NCBI RefSeq assembly: GCF_047634355.1
Contig: NZ_JBLIAL010000006.1
DNA from: Porticoccus sp002341315
Lineage (GTDB): Bacteria; Pseudomonadota; Gammaproteobacteria; Pseudomonadales; Porticoccaceae
DNA: 64,000 nt
Strand: one strand, 5' to 3'
Shown piece after piece: positions 49,909 through 58,241 of the stretch. Under the pieces are notes generated by a model that did no database searches, was not told where the DNA came from, and worked only from the letters and a program-made list of their open reading frames with translations. A program made the position numbers and the translations under genes. How positions within the stretch are numbered: the first letter of the stretch is position 1; each line of letters opens with the position of its first letter.

Positions 49909-49948
49909 GAGACGGAACTGTCTCATATTTACGGGTGAATTTCACCCG
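49909..49948. other. Two adjacent short stem-loops between purU and the isochorismatase gene
   Basis: GAGAC/GTCTC (49909-49924) and CGGGTG/CACCCG (49932-49948) lie in the 120-base gap that is both the 3' side of the isochorismatase gene and the 5' side of purU on the minus strand. After the second stem the minus strand reads TAAATA, so this could be a weak terminator for the upstream unit. No riboswitch-like conserved core is recognisable. Confidence 0.3.
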
Positions 49949-50005
49949 CCACGCCAAAAAGGCTCTGTGTCGAAGGGTTGCTGTTCCCCGGCCGGTTTCC
50001 TCCGA

Positions 50006-50542
50006 TTATTTCAGCGGTTGCAACAGGTCGCGAAACCGCGGGTGTTCGGCGCTTCCCAGCCATTCAAAGATCACCATTTCGGTGGTGACGATTTCTGTGC
50101 CGTGGCGGGCCATTCTGGCAATGGCCGCCTCTCGATCATGGGGTTTTCGGGAGCCGGTGGCATCGCTTACCAGATAGACGCTTTTTCCCGCCTCTCTGAG
50201 CCCCAGTGCGGTTTGCAGCACACAGACATGGCTTTCACAGCCACTGATCACCCAATGCTGGCGGTCACCGGCCAGTGCCAGCAGTTGCCCGGTTTTAACC
50301 GCATCAAAGGTCATCTTTTCCAGAACCGTTTCCCCCTCACGGGCTGCCAAAACCGGCGTTGTGGCACCAAGGCCCCGGGGATACTGTTCGGTGTAAACGA
50401 CAGGTATATCGAGAGTTCTGGCCGATTGAATGAGTCGTTCGAGGTTGCTGACGACCTGCCCACCCTGATTGATGGCGGGTAACAGCCGGCTCTGCATATC
50501 AATGACCAGCAGCAGGGATTGCGTCGGGTCAACTGTCAGCAT
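50006..50542 (-). CDS. Isochorismatase-family cysteine hydrolase
   Basis: The 178-residue protein belongs to the isochorismatase/nicotinamidase-like hydrolases. The catalytic Asp15 is in LLLVIDMQSRLLP, the Lys is in VLEKMTFDAV, and the nucleophilic Cys is in GCESHVCVLQTALGL. The short form without carrier domain resembles YcaC-type hydrolases of unknown substrate. Its start overlaps the end of the TetR gene by seven bases (ATGCTGA), so the two form one transcript, divergent from the flavoprotein gene. Confidence 0.85.
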   Translation of the reverse strand: MLTVDPTQSLLLVIDMQSRLLPAINQGGQVVSNLERLIQSARTLDIPVVYTEQYPRGLGATTPVLAAREGETVLEKMTFDAVKTGQLLALAGDRQHWVISGCESHVCVLQTALGLREAGKSVYLVSDATGSRKPHDREAAIARMARHGTEIVTTEMVIFEWLGSAEHPRFRDLLQPLK

Positions 50543-51207
50543 GGCATTTCTCCATCGATTCGGGTGGCCAGTGTGTCGGAAAAACTGGCCATCATCTGCT
50601 CGGCGCTGGCATTGAAAATCCTGATGCGACCGGTATGTGCCAGCAACAGCAAACCGGTGGCATAGGCGAAGACGCTGGCCGTTATTTCGTTGGCATGGGC
50701 TGTGCTGACGCCCATGGCCATGGCGGCATCCGTGATGGGTTGCAGGCTGGATTGCAACTGTCGGTTGAGTTCGGCATCTCTCTCCCGGCCCAGCCCCTTG
50801 GGCTTCATGCCGCCGCGGAACAGGTAAAAGCCCAGATCGAGATCGCCGGGGTTGTTTCGATAGTAATTAAAAAAAGCCATGGCGGAGGCCTTGAGTCGCT
50901 GAACGGGCGTGTCGATCTGGTGGATGGCGGCTGCAATGTCGGCATTCAGCGTCGCTAGTGATTGGCCCAGCAGTTCCGCATAGACCGCCTCTTTCGAATC
51001 GAAGTGAAAATAAAGCGCAGCGGGGGTGTATCCGGCCTCTTTGGCGATAGCGCGCAAACTCGCTCCTTCGAGGCCCTCTGCCTCGAAAACCCGCCGGGCC
51101 GCCCGCAGAATGATGTCCCGTTTCAGCGCACTGCTGGCTGACGGGCGCTTGCCTTTGGCCATTTGATGAGACCCGGTGGCGGGTTGCTTGGTCGATGAGG
51201 TTGGCAT
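50536..51207 (-). CDS. TetR-family transcriptional regulator
   Basis: The 223-residue protein (ATG at 51207) has a TetR N-terminal DNA-binding domain: RDIILRAARRVFEAEGLEGASLRAIAKEAGYTPAALYFHF-type pattern at about residues 30-70, with helix-turn-helix core LRAIAKEAGYTPAALYFHF. A variable ligand domain follows. It overlaps the isochorismatase gene and is divergent from a 4-hydroxyphenylacetate-hydroxylase-family gene. An 11-base palindrome in the shared control region is a good candidate for its operator. The ligand is unknown. Confidence 0.88.
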   Translation of the reverse strand: MPTSSTKQPATGSHQMAKGKRPSASSALKRDIILRAARRVFEAEGLEGASLRAIAKEAGYTPAALYFHFDSKEAVYAELLGQSLATLNADIAAAIHQIDTPVQRLKASAMAFFNYYRNNPGDLDLGFYLFRGGMKPKGLGRERDAELNRQLQSSLQPITDAAMAMGVSTAHANEITASVFAYATGLLLLAHTGRIRIFNASAEQMMASFSDTLATRIDGEMPC

Positions 51208-51228
51208 GACAGATGGATCCGGCTTGGT

Positions 51229-51258
51229 TTGACAGAAAAATTTTAACAGTGTTAGATT
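51229..51258 (+). promoter_or_regulatory. Promoter with TetR-type operator before the flavoprotein gene
   Basis: TTGACA (51229-51234), an 18-base spacer and TAGATT (51253-51258) form a promoter 34 bases before the start at 51292. The perfect palindrome TAACA-G-TGTTA (51244-51254) overlaps the spacer and first bases of the -10, an ideal place for repression by the divergently encoded TetR protein. Confidence 0.6.
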
Positions 51259-51291
51259 GTGCCCGCAAAGAAACACTTGAGGGCTTTACAC

Positions 51292-52812
51292 ATGCTGATG
51301 ACGGCAGCTGAGTATCGTGAGTCCCTGCGGCGCTATCAACCCAGGGTGTTTATCAATGGCAGGCAGGTGGATAGTGTGGCGGATGAACCGCTCCTGGCCC
51401 CTGGCATTGCGGCTGTGGGGGTGACCTATGACTTTGCCTGTCATCCCGGCCATGCGGCATTGCTGACGGCAACCCAGGGCACTTCCGGAAAACAGGTCAA
51501 CCGGATGTTGCATATCAATGAAAGTGCCACCGACCTGCTGCACAAGCTGGAGGCCGTCAGGCTGGTTTGCGCCGAATCCGGTTGTGCCCAGCGCTACCTG
51601 TCCCAGGACGGTCTGAATGCGCTGTTTCAGTCGACTCAATTGACGGACGCCAATCACGACACCGATTACCATCCACGTTTTCTCGACTACCTGCACGATG
51701 TTCAGGAGCGCGACCTGACCTTGGGGGTTGCGATGACCGATGCCAAAGGCGACCGGTCCCTGCGACCGGGACAGCAGGAAAACCCGGATACCTATGTGCA
51801 TATCGTGGAGCGCCGGGTGGACGGAATTGTGATCAGCGGCACCAAGGCGATTGTCACTGGCGCCCCCTATATGCATGAGTTTCTGGTCATGCCCTGTCGT
51901 ACTCACACGGAAGATGATGCAGATTTCGCCGTGGCCTGTGCCGTGCCGGTCGATGCCCCGGGGATTACCATTGTGGCCCGGCCGGCAGGTCGGCCCGGTG
52001 AGAGCGCTGCAAAATTTTCGGCCAAATATGGCCAGTCGACCGGCGTGGTCATTTTTGACCGGGTCTTCGTGCCCCACGAGCGGGTATTTCTGGCAGGTGA
52101 GTACGAGGAGGGCGGGTTTTTGACCACCAGTTATGCCACCCACCACCGCCATTCCTGTATTGGCGCCCGGGCCGGGTTTGGCGATTTGTTGATCGGTGCC
52201 GGTGCGCTGATTACCGAGTCCAATGGTCTGGATCCGGATCGCCACGGTCATATTCGCGACGCCATGGTGGAACTGATCACCATAACGGAAAGTTTTTTTG
52301 CCTGCGGCGTGGCCGCTTCGGTTTACTGCGTGCAGGATCCCGCAGGGGTGGCGATGCCGGACCCGGTCTTTGCCAATATCGGCAAGCTGTTGCTGGCCAC
52401 CAAGATTTATGACATGCACAAACTGGCGCACTATGTCTCCGGTGGGTTGATTGTCTCTCTGCCCGGCCCCGATGAAGATCACAATCCCGAAACCGCCGCA
52501 TCACTGGCCGCCGTATTGGGTGGCCGCCCGGATATTCCCGCTGCCCAGCGGCTCGAGGTGGCCCGGTTTGTCGAGGACCTGACCGCCTCCCATCAGGGCG
52601 GCTGGTACTCGGTGATTTCGCTGCATGGCGGCGGTTCGCCGGAGGCCATGAAACGCGAAATCTGGCGCAACTACCCCGTCTATGAAAAGCAGGATCTGGT
52701 GGCACGGCTGCTGGATCGCGGCGTACTCGATGAGGGGAAACGCGTCTCGAGACAGCCCGGTCGCTGCTGCGTCAGGGGCTGCGAGGTGCCCGAGCCGCCG
52801 AAGGAAAAATAG
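51292..52812 (+). CDS. 4-hydroxyphenylacetate 3-hydroxylase / 4-hydroxybutyryl-CoA dehydratase family flavoprotein
   Basis: The 506-residue protein has the HpaB-family layout: N-terminal part MLMTAAEYRESLRRYQPRVF, then a middle acyl-CoA-dehydrogenase-like barrel (TDAKGDRSLRP, VISGTKAIVTGAP, FDRVFVPHERVFLAGEY) and a helical C-terminus. Family members are either FADH2-dependent phenol hydroxylases or 4-hydroxybutyryl-CoA dehydratases with a 4Fe-4S cluster. Cys93, Cys98, the His-rich THHRHSC (His284-287, Cys289) lie near the cluster ligand positions of the clostridial dehydratase, but the spacing differs. The C-terminus (CCVRGCEVPEPP) is Cys-rich. It is divergent from the TetR gene. The exact reaction is undecided. 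Confidence 0.75.
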   Translation: MLMTAAEYRESLRRYQPRVFINGRQVDSVADEPLLAPGIAAVGVTYDFACHPGHAALLTATQGTSGKQVNRMLHINESATDLLHKLEAVRLVCAESGCAQRYLSQDGLNALFQSTQLTDANHDTDYHPRFLDYLHDVQERDLTLGVAMTDAKGDRSLRPGQQENPDTYVHIVERRVDGIVISGTKAIVTGAPYMHEFLVMPCRTHTEDDADFAVACAVPVDAPGITIVARPAGRPGESAAKFSAKYGQSTGVVIFDRVFVPHERVFLAGEYEEGGFLTTSYATHHRHSCIGARAGFGDLLIGAGALITESNGLDPDRHGHIRDAMVELITITESFFACGVAASVYCVQDPAGVAMPDPVFANIGKLLLATKIYDMHKLAHYVSGGLIVSLPGPDEDHNPETAASLAAVLGGRPDIPAAQRLEVARFVEDLTASHQGGWYSVISLHGGGSPEAMKREIWRNYPVYEKQDLVARLLDRGVLDEGKRVSRQPGRCCVRGCEVPEPPKEK

Positions 52813-52938
52813 CCCTTTGCCTGTCGCAGCAGAATCTTCACTGGTCGCGGTGTACCGGATTGCGACGCCTGCTGTTCTGCGGCATAGTAAACCGCCATTG
52901 AATAGTAACTCGCCATTGATCAGGACACAGGCCTTACC

Positions 52939-53601
52939 ATGACAGACTATCTGATAGCGCCCTCCATTCTCTCAGCTGATTTTGCCCGACTGGGGGAGGA
53001 GGTAGACGCGGTTCTCGAAGCGGGTGCCGATGTTGTCCATTTTGACGTGATGGACAACCACTATGTGCCGAATCTGACCATTGGCCCGATGGTGTGTAAG
53101 GCGTTGCGTAACTACGGTATCAGTGCCCCCATCGACGTACATTTGATGGTGGAACCGGTGGATCAGCTGATTGGTGACTTCGCCGAGGCCGGCGCCAGCT
53201 GGATCACCTTTCATCCAGAGGCGTCAAAACATGTGGATCGCTCGCTGCAGTTGATTCGCGACGCCGGTTGCAAGGCCGGATTGGTGCTGAATCCGGCTAC
53301 CAGTCTGGAGCCGGTGAAGTATGTGCTCGACAAGGTGGATATGCTGTTGCTGATGTCGGTCAATCCGGGCTTTGGTGGCCAGAAATTTATTTCCGCGACA
53401 CTGGGTAAATTGCGTGAAGCGCGTGCGTTGATTGAAGCCAGTGGTCGCGATATCCGGCTGGAAGTTGACGGTGGGGTGACGGTCGATAATATCCGGGCGG
53501 TTGCCGATGCTGGTGCCGATACCTTTGTCGCCGGTTCGGCTATCTACGGTGCAGGGGATTACGCTGCCGCCATCGCCGCCATGCGGTCTGCATTGCGCTG
53601 A
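52939..53601 (+). CDS. rpe: Ribulose-phosphate 3-epimerase
   Basis: Rpe interconverts ribulose 5-phosphate and xylulose 5-phosphate in the pentose phosphate pathway. The 220-residue TIM barrel has all signatures: APSILSADFARLGEEV, DVMDNHYVPNLTIGP, VDVHLMVEP-like IDVHLMVEPVD, MSVNPGFGGQKFI, and VDGGVTVDNI. In Pseudomonas rpe is followed by gph and trpE; here gph is missing and trpE follows after a 218-base regulatory gap. Confidence 0.97.
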   Translation: MTDYLIAPSILSADFARLGEEVDAVLEAGADVVHFDVMDNHYVPNLTIGPMVCKALRNYGISAPIDVHLMVEPVDQLIGDFAEAGASWITFHPEASKHVDRSLQLIRDAGCKAGLVLNPATSLEPVKYVLDKVDMLLLMSVNPGFGGQKFISATLGKLREARALIEASGRDIRLEVDGGVTVDNIRAVADAGADTFVAGSAIYGAGDYAAAIAAMRSALR

Positions 53602-53623
53602 AACGCCGACGGCTTAGATGACT

Positions 53624-53651
53624 TTGCAGGTTCTGGTGAATCCATTAGAAT
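53624..53651 (+). promoter_or_regulatory. Promoter of the trp leader and trpE
   Basis: TTGCAG (53624-53629), a 16-base spacer and TAGAAT (53646-53651) form a plausible sigma70 promoter 26 bases before the leader-peptide GTG. The same TTAGAATG string occurs before rph, speA and trpG. Confidence 0.55.
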
Positions 53652-53677
53652 GCGTCGTCTGACTGTTGGAGGGATCC

Positions 53678-53743
53678 GTGGCATCCGGTAAAGGCCAATC
53701 CTGTAATTCTGCTCACCTCAGCTGGCGATGGCGCAGTTGCTGA
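53678..53743 (+). CDS. trpL: Probable trp operon leader peptide
   Basis: A 21-codon frame starts at GTG 53678, preceded by a strong ribosome site GGAGGG (spacing about six), and ends in TGA at 53741. It encodes MASGKGQSCN followed by SAHLSWRWRSC. Two Trp codons (53723 and 53729) lie four and two codons before the last three residues, the classic layout in which ribosome stalling at low Trp reshapes the RNA. A stem-loop starts five bases after the stop codon. Trp is a rare residue, so two near the end of a short well-initiated frame upstream of trpE is unlikely to be chance. Attenuation is inference. Confidence 0.65.
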   Translation: MASGKGQSCNSAHLSWRWRSC

Positions 53744-53748
53744 ACCCC

Positions 53749-53765
53749 GCTGCCTGAAAGGCAGC
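53749..53765 (+). terminator. Candidate trp attenuator stem-loop
   Basis: GCTGCC (53749-53754) and GGCAGC (53760-53765) form a perfect six-base-pair stem with a TGAAA loop, five bases after the leader-peptide stop and 55 bases before trpE. The left arm can alternatively pair with upstream leader sequence (GCAG at 53733-53736), as expected for an antiterminator. The following bases (ATTCTACG) are a poor T-run, so termination efficiency is uncertain. Confidence 0.45.
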
Positions 53766-53819
53766 ATTCTACGCCCTATTGTCTGATATATCTGCGTCCG
53801 ATGACGCAAGGGAATGACC

Positions 53820-55286
53820 ATGACCCCGACAGAATTTGCCGCCCTGGCCGAGCAGAATTACAACCGGATTCCAGTAATTCGCGAGGTGCTGGCCGACCTC
53901 GAAACCCCCCTGTCCTGTTACCTCAAGCTGGCTAAAGGTCCCTACTCCTACCTGTTTGAATCCGTTCAGGGCGGCGAGAAATGGGGGCGCTATTCGCTGA
54001 TTGGCATGCCCGCCACCACCATTCTTAAAGTTTACGGTGAGCGATTGACCATCGAGCGCGATGGTGAGCAGCTGGTTTCGCGAAACACGGATGACCCCCT
54101 TCGGGAAATCGAGGAATTCCAGAGCAGTTACAGGATGCCCGAACTGCCGCAACTGCCACGTTTTACCGGCGGGCTGGTGGGCTATTTTGGCTATGACACC
54201 GTTCGTTACATAGAACCAAGGCTGAAGAAATCCGTGCCACCGGATGCGCTGGGCACCCCGGATATCTTGCTGATGGTGTCCGACGAAGTGGTGATCTTCG
54301 ACAACCTGCTGGGCAAGTTGATTCTGGTAGTACACGAAGATGCCTCGGAGCCGAATGCCTGGAATCTCGCCCAGACCCGTCTGGATGAGCTCGAAGCCAA
54401 ACTGGCAGAACCCCTGCCGGAATTACCCCCCCTCAGTATGCAGGGCAGTGGTCTGCAGGAATCGGCATTTGTATCGAGTTTTGGCGAGCAGAACTTCAAA
54501 CAGGCGGTCAACAAAATCAAGGATTATGTGCTGGCTGGTGATGTGATGCAGGTGGTTCCTTCCCAGCGTCTCTCCATGGATTTTGATGCGGAACCGCTGA
54601 ATCTGTATCGTGCATTGCGCTGCCTGAATCCCTCGCCCTATCTCTATTTTCTGGATATGGACGATTTCCAGATCGCCGGTTCATCGCCGGAAATTCTGGC
54701 GCGACTCGAGGATGGCGAGGTGACCGTGAGACCGATTGCCGGCACCCGCCGCCGCGGCCACACCCCGGAGGAAGACCGTGCGCTGGAAGCGGACATGCTC
54801 GCTGACCCCAAGGAAATTGCCGAACACCTGATGCTGATCGATCTGGGCCGCAATGACGTGGGTCGTGTGGCGCAGACGGGCACGGTCAAACTGACGGAAA
54901 AAATGTCGGTGGAGCGTTACTCCCATGTCATGCACATCATCTCCAATGTCACCGCACAGGTCATTCCGGGTACCACGGCTATTGATGTGCTTCGGGCTAC
55001 GCTACCTGCGGGAACCCTGAGCGGTGCACCGAAAATTCGCGCCATGGAAATCATCGACGAACTGGAACCGGTCAAGCGCGGTGTGTATGGTGGCGCGGTG
55101 GGTTATATCGGCTGGAACGGCAATATGGATACCGCCATTGCCATTCGCACGGCGGTGATCAAGGACGGCAAGCTGTATGTGCAGGCCGGTGCCGGCATCG
55201 TGGCGGACTCGGTGCCGGAGCTGGAGTGGAAGGAAACCATGAACAAGGCCCGCGCCATTTTTCGCGCCGCTGATCTGGTGATGTGA
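53820..55286 (+). CDS. trpE: Anthranilate synthase component I
   Basis: TrpE makes anthranilate from chorismate with ammonia supplied by TrpG, the first committed step of tryptophan synthesis. The ATG at 53820 has AAGGGA eight bases upstream and gives 488 residues; an ATG two codons earlier is too close to that site. The feedback site is visible in LFESVQGGEKWGRYS; chorismate-site segments are PIAGTRRRG, EHLMLIDLGRNDVGRV, GTLSGAPKIRAMEII and GGAVGYIG. trpGDC lies 6.2 kb downstream, beyond the arsenic genes. Confidence 0.97.
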   Translation: MTPTEFAALAEQNYNRIPVIREVLADLETPLSCYLKLAKGPYSYLFESVQGGEKWGRYSLIGMPATTILKVYGERLTIERDGEQLVSRNTDDPLREIEEFQSSYRMPELPQLPRFTGGLVGYFGYDTVRYIEPRLKKSVPPDALGTPDILLMVSDEVVIFDNLLGKLILVVHEDASEPNAWNLAQTRLDELEAKLAEPLPELPPLSMQGSGLQESAFVSSFGEQNFKQAVNKIKDYVLAGDVMQVVPSQRLSMDFDAEPLNLYRALRCLNPSPYLYFLDMDDFQIAGSSPEILARLEDGEVTVRPIAGTRRRGHTPEEDRALEADMLADPKEIAEHLMLIDLGRNDVGRVAQTGTVKLTEKMSVERYSHVMHIISNVTAQVIPGTTAIDVLRATLPAGTLSGAPKIRAMEIIDELEPVKRGVYGGAVGYIGWNGNMDTAIAIRTAVIKDGKLYVQAGAGIVADSVPELEWKETMNKARAIFRAADLVM

Positions 55287-55451
55287 GCACGGCCATCAAA
55301 TGATGGCTGACAACCCCAGAAATTTGGCCGGGCAGATCATCCGGTCAAACCCTCCAGGTGCTGCCAGCTGTGGTGTAATCTCTCTGGTACTGTAGCCGAT
55401 TTATGTCGCTTTCCTCTGAGAGTGAAGGAGTAGTGGCCACGGGTATCACCA

Positions 55452-56570
55452 TCAGTATTTCCTTGGTTGACGCTCTGGATCTGGACATGTGCCTGCCCTG
55501 CTCGCGGGAAACCAGCCACTGGTCCGGTTGGCAAAGGAGACCAGCGAGAGCATCACGGGCACTTCCACCAGCACGCCGACCACGGTCACCAGCGCCGCGC
55601 CGGAGTTGAGCCCGAACAGACCGATGGCCACGGCCACCGCCAGTTCAAAGAAGTTGGAGGTGCCGATCAAAGCGCAGGGTGCGGCAACATTGAACGGCAC
55701 TCGCCAGAAATAGGCCGCCGCGTAAGCGATGGCAAAAATACCGTAGGACTGAATCAGCAGAGGTACGGCAATCAACGCAATCAGCAGGGGTTGATCGAGA
55801 ATGATCTGCCCCTGAAAGCCGAACAGCAGTACCACGGTCGCCAGCAGTCCCAGCACCGATAGTGGCTTGATGCGTGAGGTAAAGCGCGAGACCTGGATTT
55901 CACCTTGAACTCCGGGGCCAGCCTTGCGGATCAGGTGCATCCTGGTCAGGGTACCAGCTATCAGCGGGATGACCACGTACAGCACTACTGACAACAGCAG
56001 AGTTTCCCAAGGCACGCTGATATCAGTCACACCCAATAGCAGGGCGACGATCGGTGCGAAGGCAAAGATCATGATGACATCGTTGAGAGATACTTGGACC
56101 AGGGTGTAGGTGGCATCCCCCCGGGTCAGTTGTGACCAGATAAAAACCATGGCGGTACAGGGTGCCGCGCCCAACAGTATCATGCCGGCGATATACTGGC
56201 TGGCGTTGTCAGGGTCGATCAGGTCGGCGAAGACAAATTCAAAAAACAAGATGCCCAATGCGGCCATGGTGAAGGGTTTGATCAGCCAGTTGACCACCAG
56301 GGTAATTACCAGGCCCTTGGGCCGTTCGTGGATGCGTTTGAGGCTGGTGAAATCCACCGACACCATCATCGGGTACACCATGAACCAGATCAGCACTGCC
56401 ACGATAAAATTGACCGAACCGTACTCCAGTCCGGCGAGCAGCTGGAAGGTGTCCGGCAGCAGGGTTCCCAGCGTCAGACCGGCAATAATGCAGATCAGTA
56501 CCCACAGTGACAGGTAACGCTCAAACAGGCTGAGGGGAGACGCGGGTTTGCTGGACGGGAGTTCTGTCAT
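55452..56570 (-). CDS. acr3: Acr3-type arsenite efflux permease
   Basis: Acr3 exports arsenite across the inner membrane using the proton gradient. The 372-residue protein has about ten membrane helices. The family Cys is in LLGAAPCTAMVFIWS and a second in VAAPCALIGTSNFFELA; VNWLIKPFTMAALG is also typical. It is the last gene of the arsenic operon on the minus strand, 66 bases after the small thioredoxin gene. Its 3' end faces trpE across 165 bases, in which GCCATC/GATGGC (55292-55307) forms a small stem-loop without a T-run. Confidence 0.94.
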   Translation of the reverse strand: MTELPSSKPASPLSLFERYLSLWVLICIIAGLTLGTLLPDTFQLLAGLEYGSVNFIVAVLIWFMVYPMMVSVDFTSLKRIHERPKGLVITLVVNWLIKPFTMAALGILFFEFVFADLIDPDNASQYIAGMILLGAAPCTAMVFIWSQLTRGDATYTLVQVSLNDVIMIFAFAPIVALLLGVTDISVPWETLLLSVVLYVVIPLIAGTLTRMHLIRKAGPGVQGEIQVSRFTSRIKPLSVLGLLATVVLLFGFQGQIILDQPLLIALIAVPLLIQSYGIFAIAYAAAYFWRVPFNVAAPCALIGTSNFFELAVAVAIGLFGLNSGAALVTVVGVLVEVPVMLSLVSFANRTSGWFPASRAGTCPDPERQPRKY

Positions 56571-56636
56571 CGCGGGTACTCTTTAGCTGGGAAATTAGCT
56601 GGAAAATGTTGTGGCGCGCAACCGGTCAATGGCACT

Positions 56637-56867
56637 TCAGCCCAGCAGTGCCCTGACCTCATCGGCAGACGACACCTTGCCTTCAATAACAATGTCACCA
56701 TTGATGGCCAGCGCCGGAGTGCGCATGATGCCGGCATCGATAATGGCATTGGTATCGGTGATCTTTTCCACCTCATAGGTCAGGTTCAGAGAGGTCGCGG
56801 CAGCTTCGGCATTGGCTGCGAGCTGTTTGCACTTGGCGCAGCCTGAGCCATAAACGGTAAATTTCAT
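56637..56867 (-). CDS. Small thioredoxin-fold protein (redox-active disulfide protein 2 type)
   Basis: The 76-residue protein has a thioredoxin fold reduced to its core: MKFTVYGSGCAKCKQL with the CAKC motif (Cys10, Cys13) and the cis-proline segment MRTPALAI. Such proteins commonly accompany DUF318 permeases. It lies 57 bases after the permease gene and before acr3. It may keep the permease cysteines or an arsenic species reduced, but the partner is not known. Confidence 0.85.
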   Translation of the reverse strand: MKFTVYGSGCAKCKQLAANAEAAATSLNLTYEVEKITDTNAIIDAGIMRTPALAINGDIVIEGKVSSADEVRALLG

Positions 56868-56924
56868 GGGTCGTTACTCCTGTTTTGTCGTTGCGAAGTG
56901 CTGTCGAAAATGGTTTCGGCGCCA

Positions 56925-58241
56925 TTACCAGAAGTTACCGTAGATGACGCCCGTGATTGTTGCCATGACCACAACCAGGCCACAGTACACCAGCGTTTTT
57001 TGTGTGCCGAGCACCGTGCGAATCACCAGCATGTTGGGTAGTGACAGGGCCGGTCCGGCCAGCAGCAGCGCCAGGGCGGGCCCCTTGCCCATACCGGCGC
57101 CCATCAAGGCATCGACAATCGGCACTTCGGTGAGTGTTGAAAAGTACATCAATGCACCGAGGACGGAGGCAGTCACCGTTGATGTGAGGGAGTTGTCACC
57201 AACGGCAGCGCTCACCCATTCGGAGGGGATGATGCCCTCGTGGCCGGGACGACCGAGGGCGAAGCCGGCAACAAATACCCCGGCCAGTAGCAACGGTAAT
57301 ATCTGCTTGGCAAAACCCCAGCTTTGCGCCGCCCATTCGCGGTCACTGTTGCGCAATGCAGAGATCAGCATCAGTCCTGCGATACCGAGCGCGAAGGGCA
57401 ATTCCGGTGCAGCGGGTGCCACCAGTGCAGCAACCACAACGACCGCTGCCAATATCAGCAGCTGTGATGTTGGCCACTGCCAGCGCCACACCAGCAGCGC
57501 TCCAAACGCCACAGACAGGAGTGCGGTTATCTGCCATTTCCACTGATAGATCTGCATCCAGGCGCTGCTGTCGGCGGCGGCCCAGTTGGCGAACACCAGA
57601 ATACCGACCATCAACATGAAAAAGGTGACGATAACGCCGGTGGGTTTAGCCGCATCGTCGCCGCCAAAGCCGCGATCATCCGTGATAACCCGCTGACTTT
57701 CCTCCTTGCGGTAAATCAGGTGCATGATGGTGCCGATTACGATGGAAAAAACAATGGCCCCGACGGCGCGGGCAATGCCGATCTCGGCACCGAGCACTTT
57801 GGCTGTGACAACAATGGCCATGACATTGATGGCTGGGCCCGAGTAGAGGAATGCAATCGCTGCACCCAGGCCGGCGCCGCGTTTGTAAATGCCACCGAAC
57901 AGGGGCAGTACAGTGCAGGAGCATACCGCCAGCAGCGTGCCCGAAACCGATGCCACACCAAAAGCCACCGGTTTGGAGGCCTGCGGCCCCAGGTGGCGCA
58001 TCACCGCCCCCTGACTGATATAAGCGGCCATCGCACCGGCAATCAGGAAAGCTGGCAGCAAACACAGGATAACGTGCTCACGGGCATACCAGTTGGTCAG
58101 GTAAATGGCTTCCAGCACGGCATTGTCAAAGCGTTCGGTGCCTGCCGGGATGAAATAGATTGCCAAAAATACTGCCAGCATGGACGCCAGCAGGTACGTC
58201 TGGCGGGGGTTGTTGCGGTACAGCTCAAGCAAGCGGGTCAT
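56925..58241 (-). CDS. DUF318/ArsP-type permease
   Basis: The 438-residue inner-membrane protein has about ten to eleven helices in two halves. The family hallmark is GTLLAVCSCTVLPLFGGIYKRGAG with a CSC pair, and a matching second-half pattern (SVLGALMYFSTLTEVPIVDALMGAGMGKGPALALLLAGP). DUF318 includes ArsP, an exporter of trivalent organoarsenicals, so efflux of an arsenic species is likely but unproven. The ATG at 58241 overlaps the arsJ stop (ATGA); an open frame extending to 58364 lies within arsJ. The small thioredoxin gene follows. Confidence 0.85.
   Translation of the reverse strand: MTRLLELYRNNPRQTYLLASMLAVFLAIYFIPAGTERFDNAVLEAIYLTNWYAREHVILCLLPAFLIAGAMAAYISQGAVMRHLGPQASKPVAFGVASVSGTLLAVCSCTVLPLFGGIYKRGAGLGAAIAFLYSGPAINVMAIVVTAKVLGAEIGIARAVGAIVFSIVIGTIMHLIYRKEESQRVITDDRGFGGDDAAKPTGVIVTFFMLMVGILVFANWAAADSSAWMQIYQWKWQITALLSVAFGALLVWRWQWPTSQLLILAAVVVVAALVAPAAPELPFALGIAGLMLISALRNSDREWAAQSWGFAKQILPLLLAGVFVAGFALGRPGHEGIIPSEWVSAAVGDNSLTSTVTASVLGALMYFSTLTEVPIVDALMGAGMGKGPALALLLAGPALSLPNMLVIRTVLGTQKTLVYCGLVVVMATITGVIYGNFW

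Noticed and set aside
51286..52482. A 398-codon open frame antisense to the HpaB-family gene
   Set aside because: The sense frame has clear family motifs across the same span; the antisense product has none.
55292..55307. GCCATC/GATGGC stem-loop after trpE as a terminator
   Set aside because: No T-run follows on either strand; noted only within the acr3 entry.
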